Assembly (NCBI GenBank): GCA_900541795.1
Contig: UQLC01000011.1
Coordinates: 24,713-88,712 of the forward strand
Direction: 5' to 3'
DNA length: 64,000 nucleotides
Source: an uncultured Collinsella sp.
Lineage (GTDB): Bacteria; Actinomycetota; Coriobacteriia; Coriobacteriales; Coriobacteriaceae
In this document: in pieces, positions 41,987 through 51,027 of the stretch
How positions within the stretch are numbered: position 1 is the first letter of the stretch
How the letters are laid out: each line of letters opens with the position of its first letter
Position numbers and translations under genes: made by a program
Notes under the pieces: model-generated
The model's database searches: none
The model's input: the letters and a program-made list of their open reading frames with translations, nothing else
What the model was told of the DNA's origin: nothing

Positions 41987-42858
41987 TACCCCAGGCACTC
42001 CATAATGGTCGCGGCGATCGCAGGACGGTTCATAGTGTACAGGTGCAGGCCGTCGGCGCCGTGCTCCTTGAGGTCGCAAAGCTGGCGGGCTGCATAATCT
42101 ACACCAGCTGCCTGCAGGCTCTCGGGGTCATTCTCGTACTTGGCGAGAATCTTGATGACGGGGGAGGGCAGCGACGCGCCGCACATAAAGACCATGCGGC
42201 TGATCTGTGACTTGCCCATAAACGGCATGATGCCCGCGGTAATGGGCACGGTGATACCGGCCTTGTCGGCAAGCTCGCGAAAACGGTAGAAGCACTCGTT
42301 ATCAAAGAAGAGCTGTGTCACAAAGAAGCTCGCGCCGGCGTCCTGTTTTTGCTTGAGGTGCTCGACCGAGAGGTTGAGATCCTCACAGGCAATGTGGCCC
42401 TCGGGGTAGGCTGCGGCGCCCACGCAAAAGCCGGCGTCGACGAGCTCGGGGATGAGGTCGCGGGCGTAGGCGTAGTCGGAGGCGGGCTTGTCGTCCTCGG
42501 TCGCGCCGGCAGGGAGATCGCCACGCAGGGCCAGAATGTTTTCAACGCCGGCGGTGCGATACTCGTCGATCTTGGCGGCGATATCGGCGTGCGAGCGGCC
42601 CACACAGGTAAGGTGTGCCACCGAGGGTGTATCGAATTCGTTCGTAATCATATGCGCGATGGGGGCGGTGGTGGCACCGTTGCCCGAGCCGCCGGCCGAG
42701 CAGGTGACCGAGACAAAGCTCGGCGAAAGCTTGCACAGGTTGCCTGCCACCTTGCGAGCCGTGTCGAGGGTAAGCTCGCCCTTGGGCGGGAACATCTCAA
42801 ACGAAACGGGTGCGGTGCCCTGGGATGCTGCCTGCTTAAAGACCTCGTCGACGCGCAT
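41986..42858 (-). CDS. metF: Methylenetetrahydrofolate reductase
   Basis: A 290-residue flavoprotein that makes 5-methyl-THF for MetH. The ATG at 42858 follows AGAGGAGC. Motifs are VSFEMFPPKG at the N-terminus (catalytic Glu), ALRGDLPAG, and FFVTQLFFDNECFYRF in the barrel. It is the first gene of the metF, activation-domain, metH operon. No cobalamin or SAM riboswitch is recognisable in the leader. Confidence 0.96.
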   Translation of the reverse strand: MRVDEVFKQAASQGTAPVSFEMFPPKGELTLDTARKVAGNLCKLSPSFVSVTCSAGGSGNGATTAPIAHMITNEFDTPSVAHLTCVGRSHADIAAKIDEYRTAGVENILALRGDLPAGATEDDKPASDYAYARDLIPELVDAGFCVGAAAYPEGHIACEDLNLSVEHLKQKQDAGASFFVTQLFFDNECFYRFRELADKAGITVPITAGIMPFMGKSQISRMVFMCGASLPSPVIKILAKYENDPESLQAAGVDYAARQLCDLKEHGADGLHLYTMNRPAIAATIMECLG

Positions 42859-42991
42859 ATCGTGCTCCTCTAGATACGTAATAGTGCGATGTGTTGTAAG
42901 GATTCTACAGCACCGCTGTGTCACGGTGGAGTTTCACTCGCTATTTGGGGATACCAATCGAAAATGCTTCGCTATCGGCATTTCCTATAAC

Positions 42992-43079
42992 AGGGTGGTC
43001 AATGTAGGATGGGGCTATATTGAATGGTATCTGATGCGAAATACCAGTTAATAAAGCCCCATCCCAAATTGACTACCCT
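42992..43079. repeat. 88-bp imperfect palindrome
   Basis: The arms 42992-43018 and 43051-43079 pair over most of their length (AGGGTGGTCAAT with ATTGACTACCCT, GGATGGGGCT with AGCCCCATCC). An inner GGTAT/ATACC hairpin fills the centre. It looks like another mobile or structural intergenic element. Confidence 0.75.
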
Positions 43080-43167
43080 TAAACCATGGGGAGAGGTCTG
43101 CAATTTATGCAGTTGATTGGCTGTTGAGGGTGGCAACGTCGCCTCGATAGGGTAACCTCATTGATTG

Positions 43168-43205
43168 GTTTCGCGACAGCAACATAACGGTAATGTCGCG
43201 GAAAC
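43168..43205 (+). promoter_or_regulatory. Stem in the glnN leader with a GlnR-like box
   Basis: GTTTCGCGACA (43168-43178) pairs with TGTCGCGGAAAC (43194-43205). The right part also reads GTAAT-N6-GAAAC (43190-43205), close to the actinobacterial GlnR pattern gTnAc-n6-GaAAc. Either an attenuator or a regulator site is possible. Confidence 0.4.
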
Positions 43206-43284
43206 ACGGCGAGTCTAAGCTATGACTCGTTCGTTAGTAATCAACACCGCTTCTCACGCGGTGCCGATACGAAGGGAGTTCCGT

Positions 43285-45372
43285 ATGGCCGAACTTACTG
43301 ACCGCTTCGGGACCATGGTGTTCTCTGAGGAAGTCATGAAGGACTACCTCCCCAAGGACATTTGGAAGCGCCTTGCTGCAACCCTCGAGGGCGGTGAGCC
43401 GCTCGACCTGGATGTGGCCAACGCCGTTGCCCATGCCATGAAGGTCTGGGCCATCTCCAAGGGCGCGACGCACTACGCGCACTGGTTCCAGCCGCTTTCG
43501 GGCATTACTTCCGAGAAGCACGACAGCTTCCTGGAGCCCAACCACGACGGCACCGCCATTACCAAGTTTACGGGCAAGAACCTCATCCAGGGCGAGCCGG
43601 ACGCCTCCAGCTTCCCCAACGGCGGCCTGCGTGCCACCTTCGAGGCCCGTGGCTACACCGCTTGGGATCCCACCAGCCCCGCCTTTATCAAGGACGATGT
43701 CCTGTGCATCCCCACGGCTTTCTGCTCCTACACGGGCGAGGCCCTGGACAAGAAGACTCCGCTGCTGCGCTCCATGACCGCGCTCTCGCGTGAGTCCAAG
43801 CGCGTTTTGGCGCTGTTTGGCAAGACCCCCAAGAAGGTCGTTCCTTCCGTGGGCGACGAGCAGGAGTACTTCCTGATCAAGAAGGACGCCTACCGCAAGC
43901 GCAAGGACCTGGTCATCACCGGCCGCACCCTCTTTGGTGCTGCTCCCTGCAAGGGCCAGGAGCTCGAGGAGCACTACTTTGGCGCTATCCGCCCCACCGT
44001 CTCGGCCTATATGAAGGACCTGGACGATGAACTGTGGGCGCTTGGCATTCCCGCCAAGACCAAGCACAACGAGGTCGCTCCCTGCCAGCATGAGCTCGCA
44101 CCGGTCTATGGCGAGGTCAACGAGGCCATCGACCAGAATCTGGTCATGATGGAGAAGATGAAGCTCATCGCCTCCCGCCACGACTTGGTCTGCCTGCTGC
44201 ACGAGAAGCCCTTTGAGGGCATCAATGGTTCGGGCAAGCACAACAACTGGTCGCTTGGCACCGAGTCCGAGAATCTGCTCGATCCGGGCGACACTCCGCT
44301 CGACAACCTGCAGTTCATCGTCTTCCTCACCGCGGTGATCGAGGCCGTCGATAACTATCAGGAGCTCCTGCGTGCCTCCGTTGCCTCGGCCGGTAACGAC
44401 CATCGTCTGGGCGCCAACGAGGCTCCTCCGGCGATTATGTCCATCTTCCTGGGCGACCAGCTTACCGAGGTCGTCGAGAAGATCATCGATGGCAAGGCTT
44501 CCGTCCATGCCACGCGCGGCGTGCTCGACTTGGGCGCCGATACTCTGCCCAAGCTGATGCAGGACAACACCGACCGCAACCGCACCTCCCCGTTTGCCTT
44601 CACCGGCAATAAGTTCGAGTTCCGTGCCTGCGGCTCCGAGCAGAACGTCTCCGACTCCAACCTGGTGCTCGATGCCGCCGTGGCCAAGTCGCTCAAGTCC
44701 TTCGCCGACGCACTCGAGGGTACGCCCGAGGATGAGTTCCAGGACGCTGCGCTCGAGTACTGCAAGAAGGTCCTGACCGACCACCAGCGCATCCTGTTCT
44801 CCGGTGACGGCTACTCCGACGAGTGGCCCGTTGAGGCCGAGAAGCGTGGTCTTGCCAACAACAAGACCACGGCCGACGCCCTGCCCGCCTTTGTTTCCGA
44901 TAAGGCCATTGCGCTCTTTGAGGAGACGGGTGTCCTGACCAAGGCCGAGGCCCAGTGCCGTTACGACTGCAAACTCGAGAAGTACAACAAGCTCATGAAC
45001 ATCGAGGCCACCACGATGGTTCGCGAGGCGCGTCGTACCTATCGCCCGGTCATTACCGCCTATGCCACCAAGGTCGCTAAGGGCCTTGAGACTATTCGTG
45101 CCGCCGGTGCTGAGGCCGCCATGCAGTGCGAGCAGAACACGCTCAACAAGCTCTGCAACGGTATCACTGCCATCAACGACTCCATCAAGGCACTCGACGT
45201 CGTGCATCAGAAGGCCGAGGCTCTCGATGGCCAGGAGCAGGCCAACGTGTACGCGCACGAGGTCGTTCCCGCTATGGATGCGCTGCGTGCCGCCGTGGAC
45301 GCAATGGAGGAGATCGTGGCCGCTGACTACTGGCCGGTCCCGACCTACGACGACATTCTGTTCTATGTGTAG
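43285..45372 (+). CDS. glnN: Type III glutamine synthetase
   Basis: A 695-residue GSIII enzyme that forms glutamine from glutamate, ammonia and ATP. The ATG at 43285 follows AAGGGAG; the longer frame from 43222 lacks a site. Catalytic-barrel blocks include [57 protein letters not shown] and [20 protein letters not shown]. The type III form is common in Bacteroidetes and gut anaerobes and is about 200 residues longer than type I. Confidence 0.97.
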   Translation: MAELTDRFGTMVFSEEVMKDYLPKDIWKRLAATLEGGEPLDLDVANAVAHAMKVWAISKGATHYAHWFQPLSGITSEKHDSFLEPNHDGTAITKFTGKNLIQGEPDASSFPNGGLRATFEARGYTAWDPTSPAFIKDDVLCIPTAFCSYTGEALDKKTPLLRSMTALSRESKRVLALFGKTPKKVVPSVGDEQEYFLIKKDAYRKRKDLVITGRTLFGAAPCKGQELEEHYFGAIRPTVSAYMKDLDDELWALGIPAKTKHNEVAPCQHELAPVYGEVNEAIDQNLVMMEKMKLIASRHDLVCLLHEKPFEGINGSGKHNNWSLGTESENLLDPGDTPLDNLQFIVFLTAVIEAVDNYQELLRASVASAGNDHRLGANEAPPAIMSIFLGDQLTEVVEKIIDGKASVHATRGVLDLGADTLPKLMQDNTDRNRTSPFAFTGNKFEFRACGSEQNVSDSNLVLDAAVAKSLKSFADALEGTPEDEFQDAALEYCKKVLTDHQRILFSGDGYSDEWPVEAEKRGLANNKTTADALPAFVSDKAIALFEETGVLTKAEAQCRYDCKLEKYNKLMNIEATTMVREARRTYRPVITAYATKVAKGLETIRAAGAEAAMQCEQNTLNKLCNGITAINDSIKALDVVHQKAEALDGQEQANVYAHEVVPAMDALRAAVDAMEEIVAADYWPVPTYDDILFYV

Positions 45373-45403
45373 AACGTAACTGACATATCGTCACGGTATT
45401 GAG

Positions 45404-45436
45404 CCGGGGTCCGCATCATGCGGGCCCCGGTTTTTG
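45404..45436 (+). terminator. Terminator of glnN
   Basis: CCGGGGtCCGC/GCGGgCCCCGG stem followed by TTTTTG. Confidence 0.92.
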
Positions 45437-45495
45437 TTTGCGAAGGACGCTTTGAAGCCCGTTTTGCCGCCGATTTGCCTAGGTATAAAGGGTTA

Positions 45496-45711
45496 TGGGC
45501 AAAAAACGTCAAATATGAGTACTGTCACAAGTCCTGTAACATTGTTTATTTGCAAAATATGTAGTGTTACGCAACATATGTCCAAGTACTTAGCTGAAAA
45601 CGCCTGCAATTCTTCCACCTTAGGACCCCTGGCGTCTAAATCGCCTTCAGATGGCATGAAATCGCTGTTACTAAATTGGTAACAGTACTCATATTTGCTA
45701 TTTTTTGCCCA
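45496..45711. mobile_element. 216-bp MITE-like element with 30-bp terminal inverted repeats
   Basis: Terminal arms 45496-45525 and 45682-45711 match at 27 of 30 bases (left arm starts TGGGCAAAAAA). The interior is AT-rich compared with the surroundings and non-coding, with GTTAC...GTAAC near the right end. No obvious target-site duplication is seen. Confidence 0.7.
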
Positions 45712-45744
45712 CGGGCCCTTGGATGACAGTGTGATTTAATGCCC

Positions 45745-45763
45745 TCGGGGTTCGAATCCCGGC
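45745..45763 (+). repeat. Inverted T-arm-like tRNA fragment
   Basis: TCGGGGTTCGAATCCCGGC resembles the T-arm of the tRNA-Glu at 46007-46083 but is on the opposite strand. Confidence 0.55.
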
Positions 45764-45818
45764 ATTTCGGTAGCAAAAAGCCCGCTACCGAAATGGTAAC
45801 GGGCTCCTCAGATTCTGT

Positions 45819-45835
45819 GGTGCCCCCAGCGGGAT
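45819..45835 (-). repeat. Partial duplicate of the tRNA-Glu 3' end
   Basis: Seventeen bases are identical to the tRNA-Glu 3' end (46008-46024), including the acceptor strand. They are again flanked by an ACCGAA...GGTAACGGGCT hairpin, as beside the real tRNA, about 189 bases away. Confidence 0.7.
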
Positions 45836-45935
45836 GTCCGCGTGCGGCTGGCGCCGCCCGCTTTCGCTGCGTCGCTCCGCTCCTTGCGTGCTGCGCTGGA
45901 AAACGCTTGCGCGTTTCCTCAGCTCCGCACCCTGT

Positions 45936-45954
45936 CGGGTTCGAATCCCGGCGT
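45936..45954 (+). repeat. Second inverted T-arm-like tRNA fragment
   Basis: TCGGGTTCGAATCCCGGCG on the plus strand. With the partial duplicate at 45819 it forms a decayed palindromic copy of the tRNA-Glu end. Confidence 0.55.
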
Positions 45955-45960
45955 TGGGGA

Positions 45961-45994
45961 AGAAAAAAGCCCGTCACCGAATTGGTAACGGGCT
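45961..45994 (-). terminator. Terminator of tRNA-Glu
   Basis: AGCCCGTtACC/GGTgACGGGCT stem followed on the minus strand by TTTTTT. A near copy of the hairpin is at 45778-45804. Confidence 0.85.
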
Positions 45995-46006
45995 TCAGAT
46001 TTCAAA

Positions 46007-46083
46007 TGGTGCCCCCAGCGGGATTCGAACCCGCGATATCCACCTTGAAAGGGTGGCGTCCTTGGCCGCTAGACGATGGGGAC
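46007..46083 (-). tRNA. tRNA-Glu (anticodon TTC)
   Basis: On the minus strand, GTCCCCA (5' acceptor) pairs with TGGGGGC (one G-T pair). The anticodon stem is CCACC/GGTGG with loop CTTTCAA, giving TTC (Glu). The T-arm is GCGGGTTCGAATCCCGC, and an encoded CCA ends at 46007. Confidence 0.97.
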
Positions 46084-46143
46084 AGCGGGAAAGAGTATAG
46101 CAGACTTTTTTAGCCGTTCACATATCGTTGGCAAACTGAAAAA

Positions 46144-46176
46144 CCACCACAAAGGTGCCTGTCCCCTTTTTGGTGG
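46144..46176 (-). repeat. Family F palindromic repeat, copy 5 (reverse orientation)
   Basis: CCACCACAAAGG...CTTTTTGGTGG with the reverse-complement core GTGCCTGTCC. It sits just beyond the stop of the MurT-GatD gene. Confidence 0.8.
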
Positions 46177-46184
46177 TTGGGGCG

Positions 46185-48362
46185 TTAGGGGAGGAGCTTC
46201 ATGGCGGCGTCGTGGGCGGCGTGCTCGTAGGTGTCGTCGAGGGGTTTGAGCGGCAGCAGGGCGGCGGCCTGTGCATCGCCACGCCGCTCGAGGGCGTGCG
46301 CGATCAGCCAGTCAGCGAGCTCGGGGTTCTTGGGCAGTGCCGGTCCGTGCAGGTACGTGCCGATGACGCCCTTGTAGATGAGGCCCTCAAGGCCATCATC
46401 GCCGTTGTTGCCGGTGCCCGTGACGATGGACGTTCCGAGCGGCGTGGCATCGGCGTCCAAAAGCGTGCGACCGCCATGGTTCTCGAATCCCACAAAGGGC
46501 TCGGGTGCCAGGTCGGTCCTGACGGCGACGTTGCCGATCAGGCGATCGGAGCCGCGTACGGTTTCGGCGGCAATGACCCCCAGACCCTCGATGCGATCCT
46601 CGCCCATATAGTACGAACGGCCGAGCAGCTGATAGCTGCCACAGATGGCAAGCAGCGAGCCGCCGTCTTCAACATAGGCCGCGACCTTGTCTTTTTGGGC
46701 GAGCAGCTCGTGTGCCACGGCTAGCTGGTCGCGGTCGGAGCCGCCACCCATCATGACGATATCGGCATCGGTCAAATCAAGCGTTTCGCCCATACGGACC
46801 TCGTCTACACGCGCGGGAATGCCACGCCAGGCGCAACGGCGCTCGAGCGCGATAACATTGCCGCCGTCGCCGTAGAGGTTGAGGGCATCGGGATACAGGT
46901 AGACGATGCGCAGCGGGCGCGAAAGCTCGACTGGCGCAATGCCGACAGGAAGAGCGCTGCCGTCGGCACGGGCTACGGCGCGGGCAGCAACCGTGGCTGC
47001 ATCGGCACCCTTCAGTCCGTCGAGCTCCTTGACCAGCGGCGGGAAGGCCGTGTAGTTGGCGACGGCGTAGAAGGTGTCATCGGCGGCCTCGTCTGCCACG
47101 GCGCCAATTGCCTGCGCGACGTCCGAGATAATCGCGGCATCGATGCCGGCGTACTTGAGGCGCACCTGCATGTCGTGCGCGCGCGTGCCTCCGGCAAAGG
47201 CGACAAGACCCGGCGTGTCGGCAATGCGCTCAAAGTCGACGTCGTAGATCCACGATACATCGTGGCCGTCGGCATCGTTATCGTTGAGGAAGAAAGCGCA
47301 GAGTCTGCCGCCTGCCGTCTTGATGGACTGGATTTGTCGATCGAAGCCTACGGGATTCTTAGCCAGGTTGGCCTCGACGGTGCGGCCGGCAATATCCCAA
47401 CGGCCCATACGACCACCTGCTGGCACGTAGGCATCGAGCGTGGGCTGCAGATGCGCCGCGTCCACGCCCAGCTCGTGCGCCGCAAAGAAGGCGGCGGCAA
47501 CGTTATAGACCATGTACAGGCCGTTGTAGCGCGTGGCGATGTGCACGGCGGGCGCGTTGGCCTCGGGTCCAAAGGCCAGGTCAAAGCCGTAGCCGTCGCA
47601 GCCGAGCTCAACGCCCGTCACGCGGCGGAGCAGCGCGGGGCGACCCCAGCCGCACGAAGGGCAATGATAGGCGCCCAGCTGTCCGTACTGCACATAGTCG
47701 TATTCCAGCGGGGCGTTGCACTGCGAGCAAAAACGCGAGTCGCTAATGCGGTCGGACTCGGTGCCCGTGGCGCCGTCGATGCCAAAGGCGATGCTCGTGT
47801 TGGGGACGCGCGCGGCGATCGAGGCGCACAGCGGATCGTCGGCGTTGTAGATGAGCGTTGTCGTCGGAGAGAGCTCCAACGCATGGGCGATGACGTCTTG
47901 GGTATGGTCGATCTCGCCGTAGCGGTCTAGCTGGTCGCGGAACAGGTTGAGCAGCACAAAGTACGTCGGCTTGAGCTTGGGCAGAACGCGTACGGTGTAG
48001 AGCTCGTCGCACTCAAAGACGCCCACGCGCTTGCCGCTGCTGGCGTGCTTAAGGCCGCCGCGGGCCTCGAGCAGAGCACCCACCACGCCAGGCTCCATAT
48101 TGTTGCCGGCACGGTTGCACACCACGGTAGCGCCGCTGGCAGCAACGGCGTCAGCGATGAGGTTGGAGGTGGTGGTCTTGCCATTAGTACCGGTAATCAC
48201 CACGCTGCGGTCGACAAGGCCGGCGAGGTCGCTCAGCAACTCGGGGTCGATCTTCATGGCGATGCGGCCGGGGAGTACGCCGCCCTGGCGCTTAAGGATA
48301 GAGCGCAGCCCCCAGCGGGCGATATCGCTCGAGGTGCAGGCGAGAGATGAGCGGAAGTTCAT
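46185..48362 (-). CDS. MurT-GatD fusion: lipid II isoglutaminyl synthase
   Basis: A 725-residue fusion of the two subunits that amidate the D-glutamate of peptidoglycan stem peptides. Residues about 10-460 are MurT, a Mur-ligase relative, with P-loop VITGTNGKTTT (55-65), a four-cysteine zinc ribbon (C212, C215, C234, C237) inserted in the central domain, and a DUF1727-like C-terminal domain. Residues about 490-725 are a GatD-type class I glutaminase with Cys574 (LAICGSYQLLG) and His672 (GTYLHGP). In Staphylococcus and Streptococcus these are two genes. The ATG at 48362 follows TAGGAACG. Confidence 0.94.
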   Translation of the reverse strand: MNFRSSLACTSSDIARWGLRSILKRQGGVLPGRIAMKIDPELLSDLAGLVDRSVVITGTNGKTTTSNLIADAVAASGATVVCNRAGNNMEPGVVGALLEARGGLKHASSGKRVGVFECDELYTVRVLPKLKPTYFVLLNLFRDQLDRYGEIDHTQDVIAHALELSPTTTLIYNADDPLCASIAARVPNTSIAFGIDGATGTESDRISDSRFCSQCNAPLEYDYVQYGQLGAYHCPSCGWGRPALLRRVTGVELGCDGYGFDLAFGPEANAPAVHIATRYNGLYMVYNVAAAFFAAHELGVDAAHLQPTLDAYVPAGGRMGRWDIAGRTVEANLAKNPVGFDRQIQSIKTAGGRLCAFFLNDNDADGHDVSWIYDVDFERIADTPGLVAFAGGTRAHDMQVRLKYAGIDAAIISDVAQAIGAVADEAADDTFYAVANYTAFPPLVKELDGLKGADAATVAARAVARADGSALPVGIAPVELSRPLRIVYLYPDALNLYGDGGNVIALERRCAWRGIPARVDEVRMGETLDLTDADIVMMGGGSDRDQLAVAHELLAQKDKVAAYVEDGGSLLAICGSYQLLGRSYYMGEDRIEGLGVIAAETVRGSDRLIGNVAVRTDLAPEPFVGFENHGGRTLLDADATPLGTSIVTGTGNNGDDGLEGLIYKGVIGTYLHGPALPKNPELADWLIAHALERRGDAQAAALLPLKPLDDTYEHAAHDAAMKLLP

Positions 48363-48407
48363 GAAGTCGTTCCTAACGTGAATGACATGGTCGGGGCGAT
48401 CGCGTCG

Positions 48408-49451
48408 CTAAAAGCCGTAGCGGCGCGCAAATTCCTGGGCGAGCTGCGATACATCTTCGCAGGCGTTGGCCCAGGGGGCAAAGTCGGGGGTGTCCGAGAT
48501 AATGCCGTCGGCCTCCCAAACTGCCTGGTGCGAAAGGTCCCAGGGGTCGCGCGGCTCGGGTCGGCAGGGAAGATACGGCGTCTGGTACATGGGGTTCAGC
48601 AAGAAGAACGCGCCACCCTCGCAACGGTTAGCGAACTCACGCAGCGCGCGCGTCGCCGGGCGCATCTTGTTTGTTTTGAACAGCAGAATCGTGCGGGCGA
48701 GCAGGTACCAAGGAGAGTTTTCGAGTGCGTCTGCCCCCATCTGTTCCTCGAGCTGATGCGCCAGGGCAAAAAAGCCGTCTTGGTCTTCCAAGCGGGCGAG
48801 GGCGAGCAACACGGTGCCTGCGGCCCGAGTGGGATAGCCTTCTGCTTTAAGGACGCGGCGGGCGTAGTTGGCAGCAGCGCGGTAGCGGGCGCTCGCCATG
48901 CACAGCTGCGAGATGGCCTCGAGCGTGTGGAGCCACCCGATAAGGGCCGGCTCGCTCACGGTAAGGTCCGCTGCGGTGACACCGTCGGCCAAAACATTAT
49001 TGGCCCAGTAGTGCGGGGCCTCCATATCAAACCCGGGCACGCTCTGTTGCAGGTAGTCGGCCGTGCTCGTCTCGAGCTTCATCAGGTCGCCCAGGCAGGC
49101 GTCGACGGGCGTGTCCGCTAGGATGATGGCGAGTAGCTGGGCATCGACGGCCAGCGCATCGATGCGGACGATCTTGAGCAGTTCATCACGCATATCGTCG
49201 AACAGGCGGTTGCGCGTCTGCTCAAATTCCTCGTCGCTGCCCATGTCCTCGATGCGATGGAGCTCGTCGAGCAGGTGGCGATGAACACCGGCGTAGGACA
49301 GCAGTGCCTGGGCATGCTCGGTCTGCGCATACTTATGAGGGTTGACGTTCACGTCGTTATGGACAAGCTCGCGTGCTGCATCGGTGAGTTCGGGGTGCGA
49401 CGCAAGGTAGGCGCGCTCCAGGTAGGCGGGGATGTAGACGCTCGGATCCAT
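48408..49451 (-). CDS. TPR-like hypothetical protein, 347 aa
   Basis: An all-helical, soluble, acidic protein with repeat-like helices (ARYRAAANYARRVLKAEGYP, ALARLEDQDGFFALAHQLEE), resembling tetratricopeptide folds. Its ATG overlaps the stop of the upstream gene in TAATG, so the two are translationally coupled, and MurT-GatD follows 45 bases downstream. No catalytic motif is seen. It may be an adaptor or scaffold. Confidence 0.8.
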   Translation of the reverse strand: MDPSVYIPAYLERAYLASHPELTDAARELVHNDVNVNPHKYAQTEHAQALLSYAGVHRHLLDELHRIEDMGSDEEFEQTRNRLFDDMRDELLKIVRIDALAVDAQLLAIILADTPVDACLGDLMKLETSTADYLQQSVPGFDMEAPHYWANNVLADGVTAADLTVSEPALIGWLHTLEAISQLCMASARYRAAANYARRVLKAEGYPTRAAGTVLLALARLEDQDGFFALAHQLEEQMGADALENSPWYLLARTILLFKTNKMRPATRALREFANRCEGGAFFLLNPMYQTPYLPCRPEPRDPWDLSHQAVWEADGIISDTPDFAPWANACEDVSQLAQEFARRYGF

Positions 49452-50527
49452 TAGAGGTCTCCTCCCTTAAACGGCAGGCCCTGCTCGGCCGCCCGCAGGA
49501 TGCGCTCGTCGATCTGGGAACGCACGATATCGTTGGTGGCGACCCAGGCGGCAAAGCTGGCGTTGTCGGGAGCGCCCAGGCCCTCCTGCAGCACCGGCGT
49601 TGCCTCGGACAGCGCAAGGACGAGCTCGTCGGTGGAGCCCACACCTACGTTGACGCGGGCATAGACACCATCGGGAAACTCGGTTTGGAAGTAGAGTGCT
49701 TCGGCCGCGTGCGGGCATGAGCGCACAAGGATACGCAGGTAGTGCTCGGCGCCCTCGTAGTCCAGCTCGCGCCAGGCAGCGCTCATCAGCGCGATGAGCG
49801 TCCACGGGTCCAAGTCGCGCTCCGCATCTTTGGGACGACGGCGCAGCGGCGTGTTGGCGAGATAGGAGACGGAGTGGGCAGAGCGAAAGCGCTTGAGCTC
49901 CTCGGCGGGGTATTCGAGCTTCGCCATGGCGAGCATCGCGGTGTGGCGGACGCCGGCAGGATCGTTGGGGGCAAAGTCGAGGCTGCGATTTGCGGCTTCG
50001 AGCGACATGCGATAGCGGCCGCTAATGAGGGCGCGTGACGCAAGGGCGGCAAGCCAGCGCAGGTAGGGACGGCGCATAAGGTCGCCAGCGGCCTCGCGCT
50101 CGTAGGGGTCCTGCGCCGAGGCGATCTTGAGTGCCAGGTCGCGCTCCACCTCGTCGCACTTGGACACCAGATACTGTACGTACTCCTCGTTGGAGTTGGC
50201 GGTGAGGGCGGTCAGCATGCGCTGAGCGTCCCAGTTGGCCGGATCGAGCTCGGTTGCCTCGCGAAGCATGTTCTCGGCAGTGGCCTCTTCTTGCTCTGCC
50301 TGGGTATCGTCAGGGATAAAGGGAATGCGGTAGTCGACAGCCTCGACCACCTTGGCAATGAGGTGCCCGGCGCGGTCGCGGTCGTGCACGATGAGCGGTG
50401 CGGGGTTGCGGGTGAATTGTTCCATCAGACGCTCTACGGCGGCACCGTCGGTGAGCGGGATATTGTCGCGGCGCAAGGCCTCAAGAACGAGGCGATGGCA
50501 ATCCTCTTGAATGGGATCGAATGCCAT
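49451..50527 (-). CDS. TPR-like hypothetical protein, 358 aa
   Basis: The ATG at 50527 follows AAAGGAGG. The protein is helical with repeat-like units (ENMLREATELDPANWDAQRM, SLEAANRSLDFAPNDPAGV, YEGAEHYLRILVRSCPHA) and contains no membrane segment. It shares style and length with its downstream partner, so the two may be an old duplication or an obligate pair. It is first in a probable three-gene operon with MurT-GatD. The function is not recognised. Confidence 0.82.
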   Translation of the reverse strand: MAFDPIQEDCHRLVLEALRRDNIPLTDGAAVERLMEQFTRNPAPLIVHDRDRAGHLIAKVVEAVDYRIPFIPDDTQAEQEEATAENMLREATELDPANWDAQRMLTALTANSNEEYVQYLVSKCDEVERDLALKIASAQDPYEREAAGDLMRRPYLRWLAALASRALISGRYRMSLEAANRSLDFAPNDPAGVRHTAMLAMAKLEYPAEELKRFRSAHSVSYLANTPLRRRPKDAERDLDPWTLIALMSAAWRELDYEGAEHYLRILVRSCPHAAEALYFQTEFPDGVYARVNVGVGSTDELVLALSEATPVLQEGLGAPDNASFAAWVATNDIVRSQIDERILRAAEQGLPFKGGDL

Positions 50528-51027
50528 GGGGCCTCCTTTGCTGCGGTTAGGGTTCAAATCTCTCTATATAAGGTTCTAGTTTACCCGCATGTGGCACACC
50601 GGGGGTGCCGCACTTGGACTTGCACCTTTGCACCACGAAGACGGATGTCGCACAAATGTCGGCACCTTGGACGACCGAGTGGTATCACGGTGCCGCAAAC
50701 GGTCGATTTTTGGCGGCGAACGGGGCACATTTTGGAGGGGCACCGTCCTGCCCGGGATATGTGGTCAACCTTGATAAAACGTTTGCCCAGCTTGGGAGTA
50801 TGAATGCCCCATAAGGGTCTTCAGGGATAGAAAAAACGTTTCATCATTGTTGGCTTTAGGTGAATAACTGACCAACCAGAACGGTAAAATAGTGTTTGTC
50901 TGAGCATTGAGACGTTTAGACATCGCGCATTGTCATCGCCGGCAACGCGCAAAACGGTCCTAACGGAGCCAATCGGGTGCTCCGTTATATACGCAAGTCT
51001 AAGAGGGGCTTGTTTAGGAGGCACAGT
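50528..51027. other. Divergent region before the alcohol dehydrogenase
   Basis: A 500-base gap. Short open frames around 50590-50800 have no ribosome sites or recognisable products. The only structure noted is the inverted repeat at 50961-50987. Confidence 0.5.
50961..50987 (+). promoter_or_regulatory. Inverted repeat upstream of the alcohol dehydrogenase
   Basis: Perfect arms TAACGGAGC and GCTCCGTTA, 9-base loop, 40 bases before the start codon. A possible operator or attenuator. Confidence 0.45.

Larger units (their letters stand above)
42859..43284. other. Divergent region between metF and glnN
   Basis: A 426-base gap with two structures: an 88-bp imperfect palindrome at 42992-43079 and a stem at 43168-43205. 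No gene is seen. Both operons must be promoted from here. Confidence 0.6.

Noticed and set aside
42859..42990. Cobalamin or SAM riboswitch before metF
   Set aside because: The leader is short and none of the conserved boxes of these riboswitch classes could be recognised.
43234..45258. 674-codon minus-strand frame opposite glnN
   Set aside because: Antisense shadow of a strongly codon-biased gene.
45739..46113. Frames of 88-124 codons over the tRNA-Glu region
   Set aside because: They translate tRNA, terminators and tRNA-derived repeats.
50589..50814. Short frames upstream of the alcohol dehydrogenase
   Set aside because: No ribosome site, no recognisable domain and no coding-type codon pattern.
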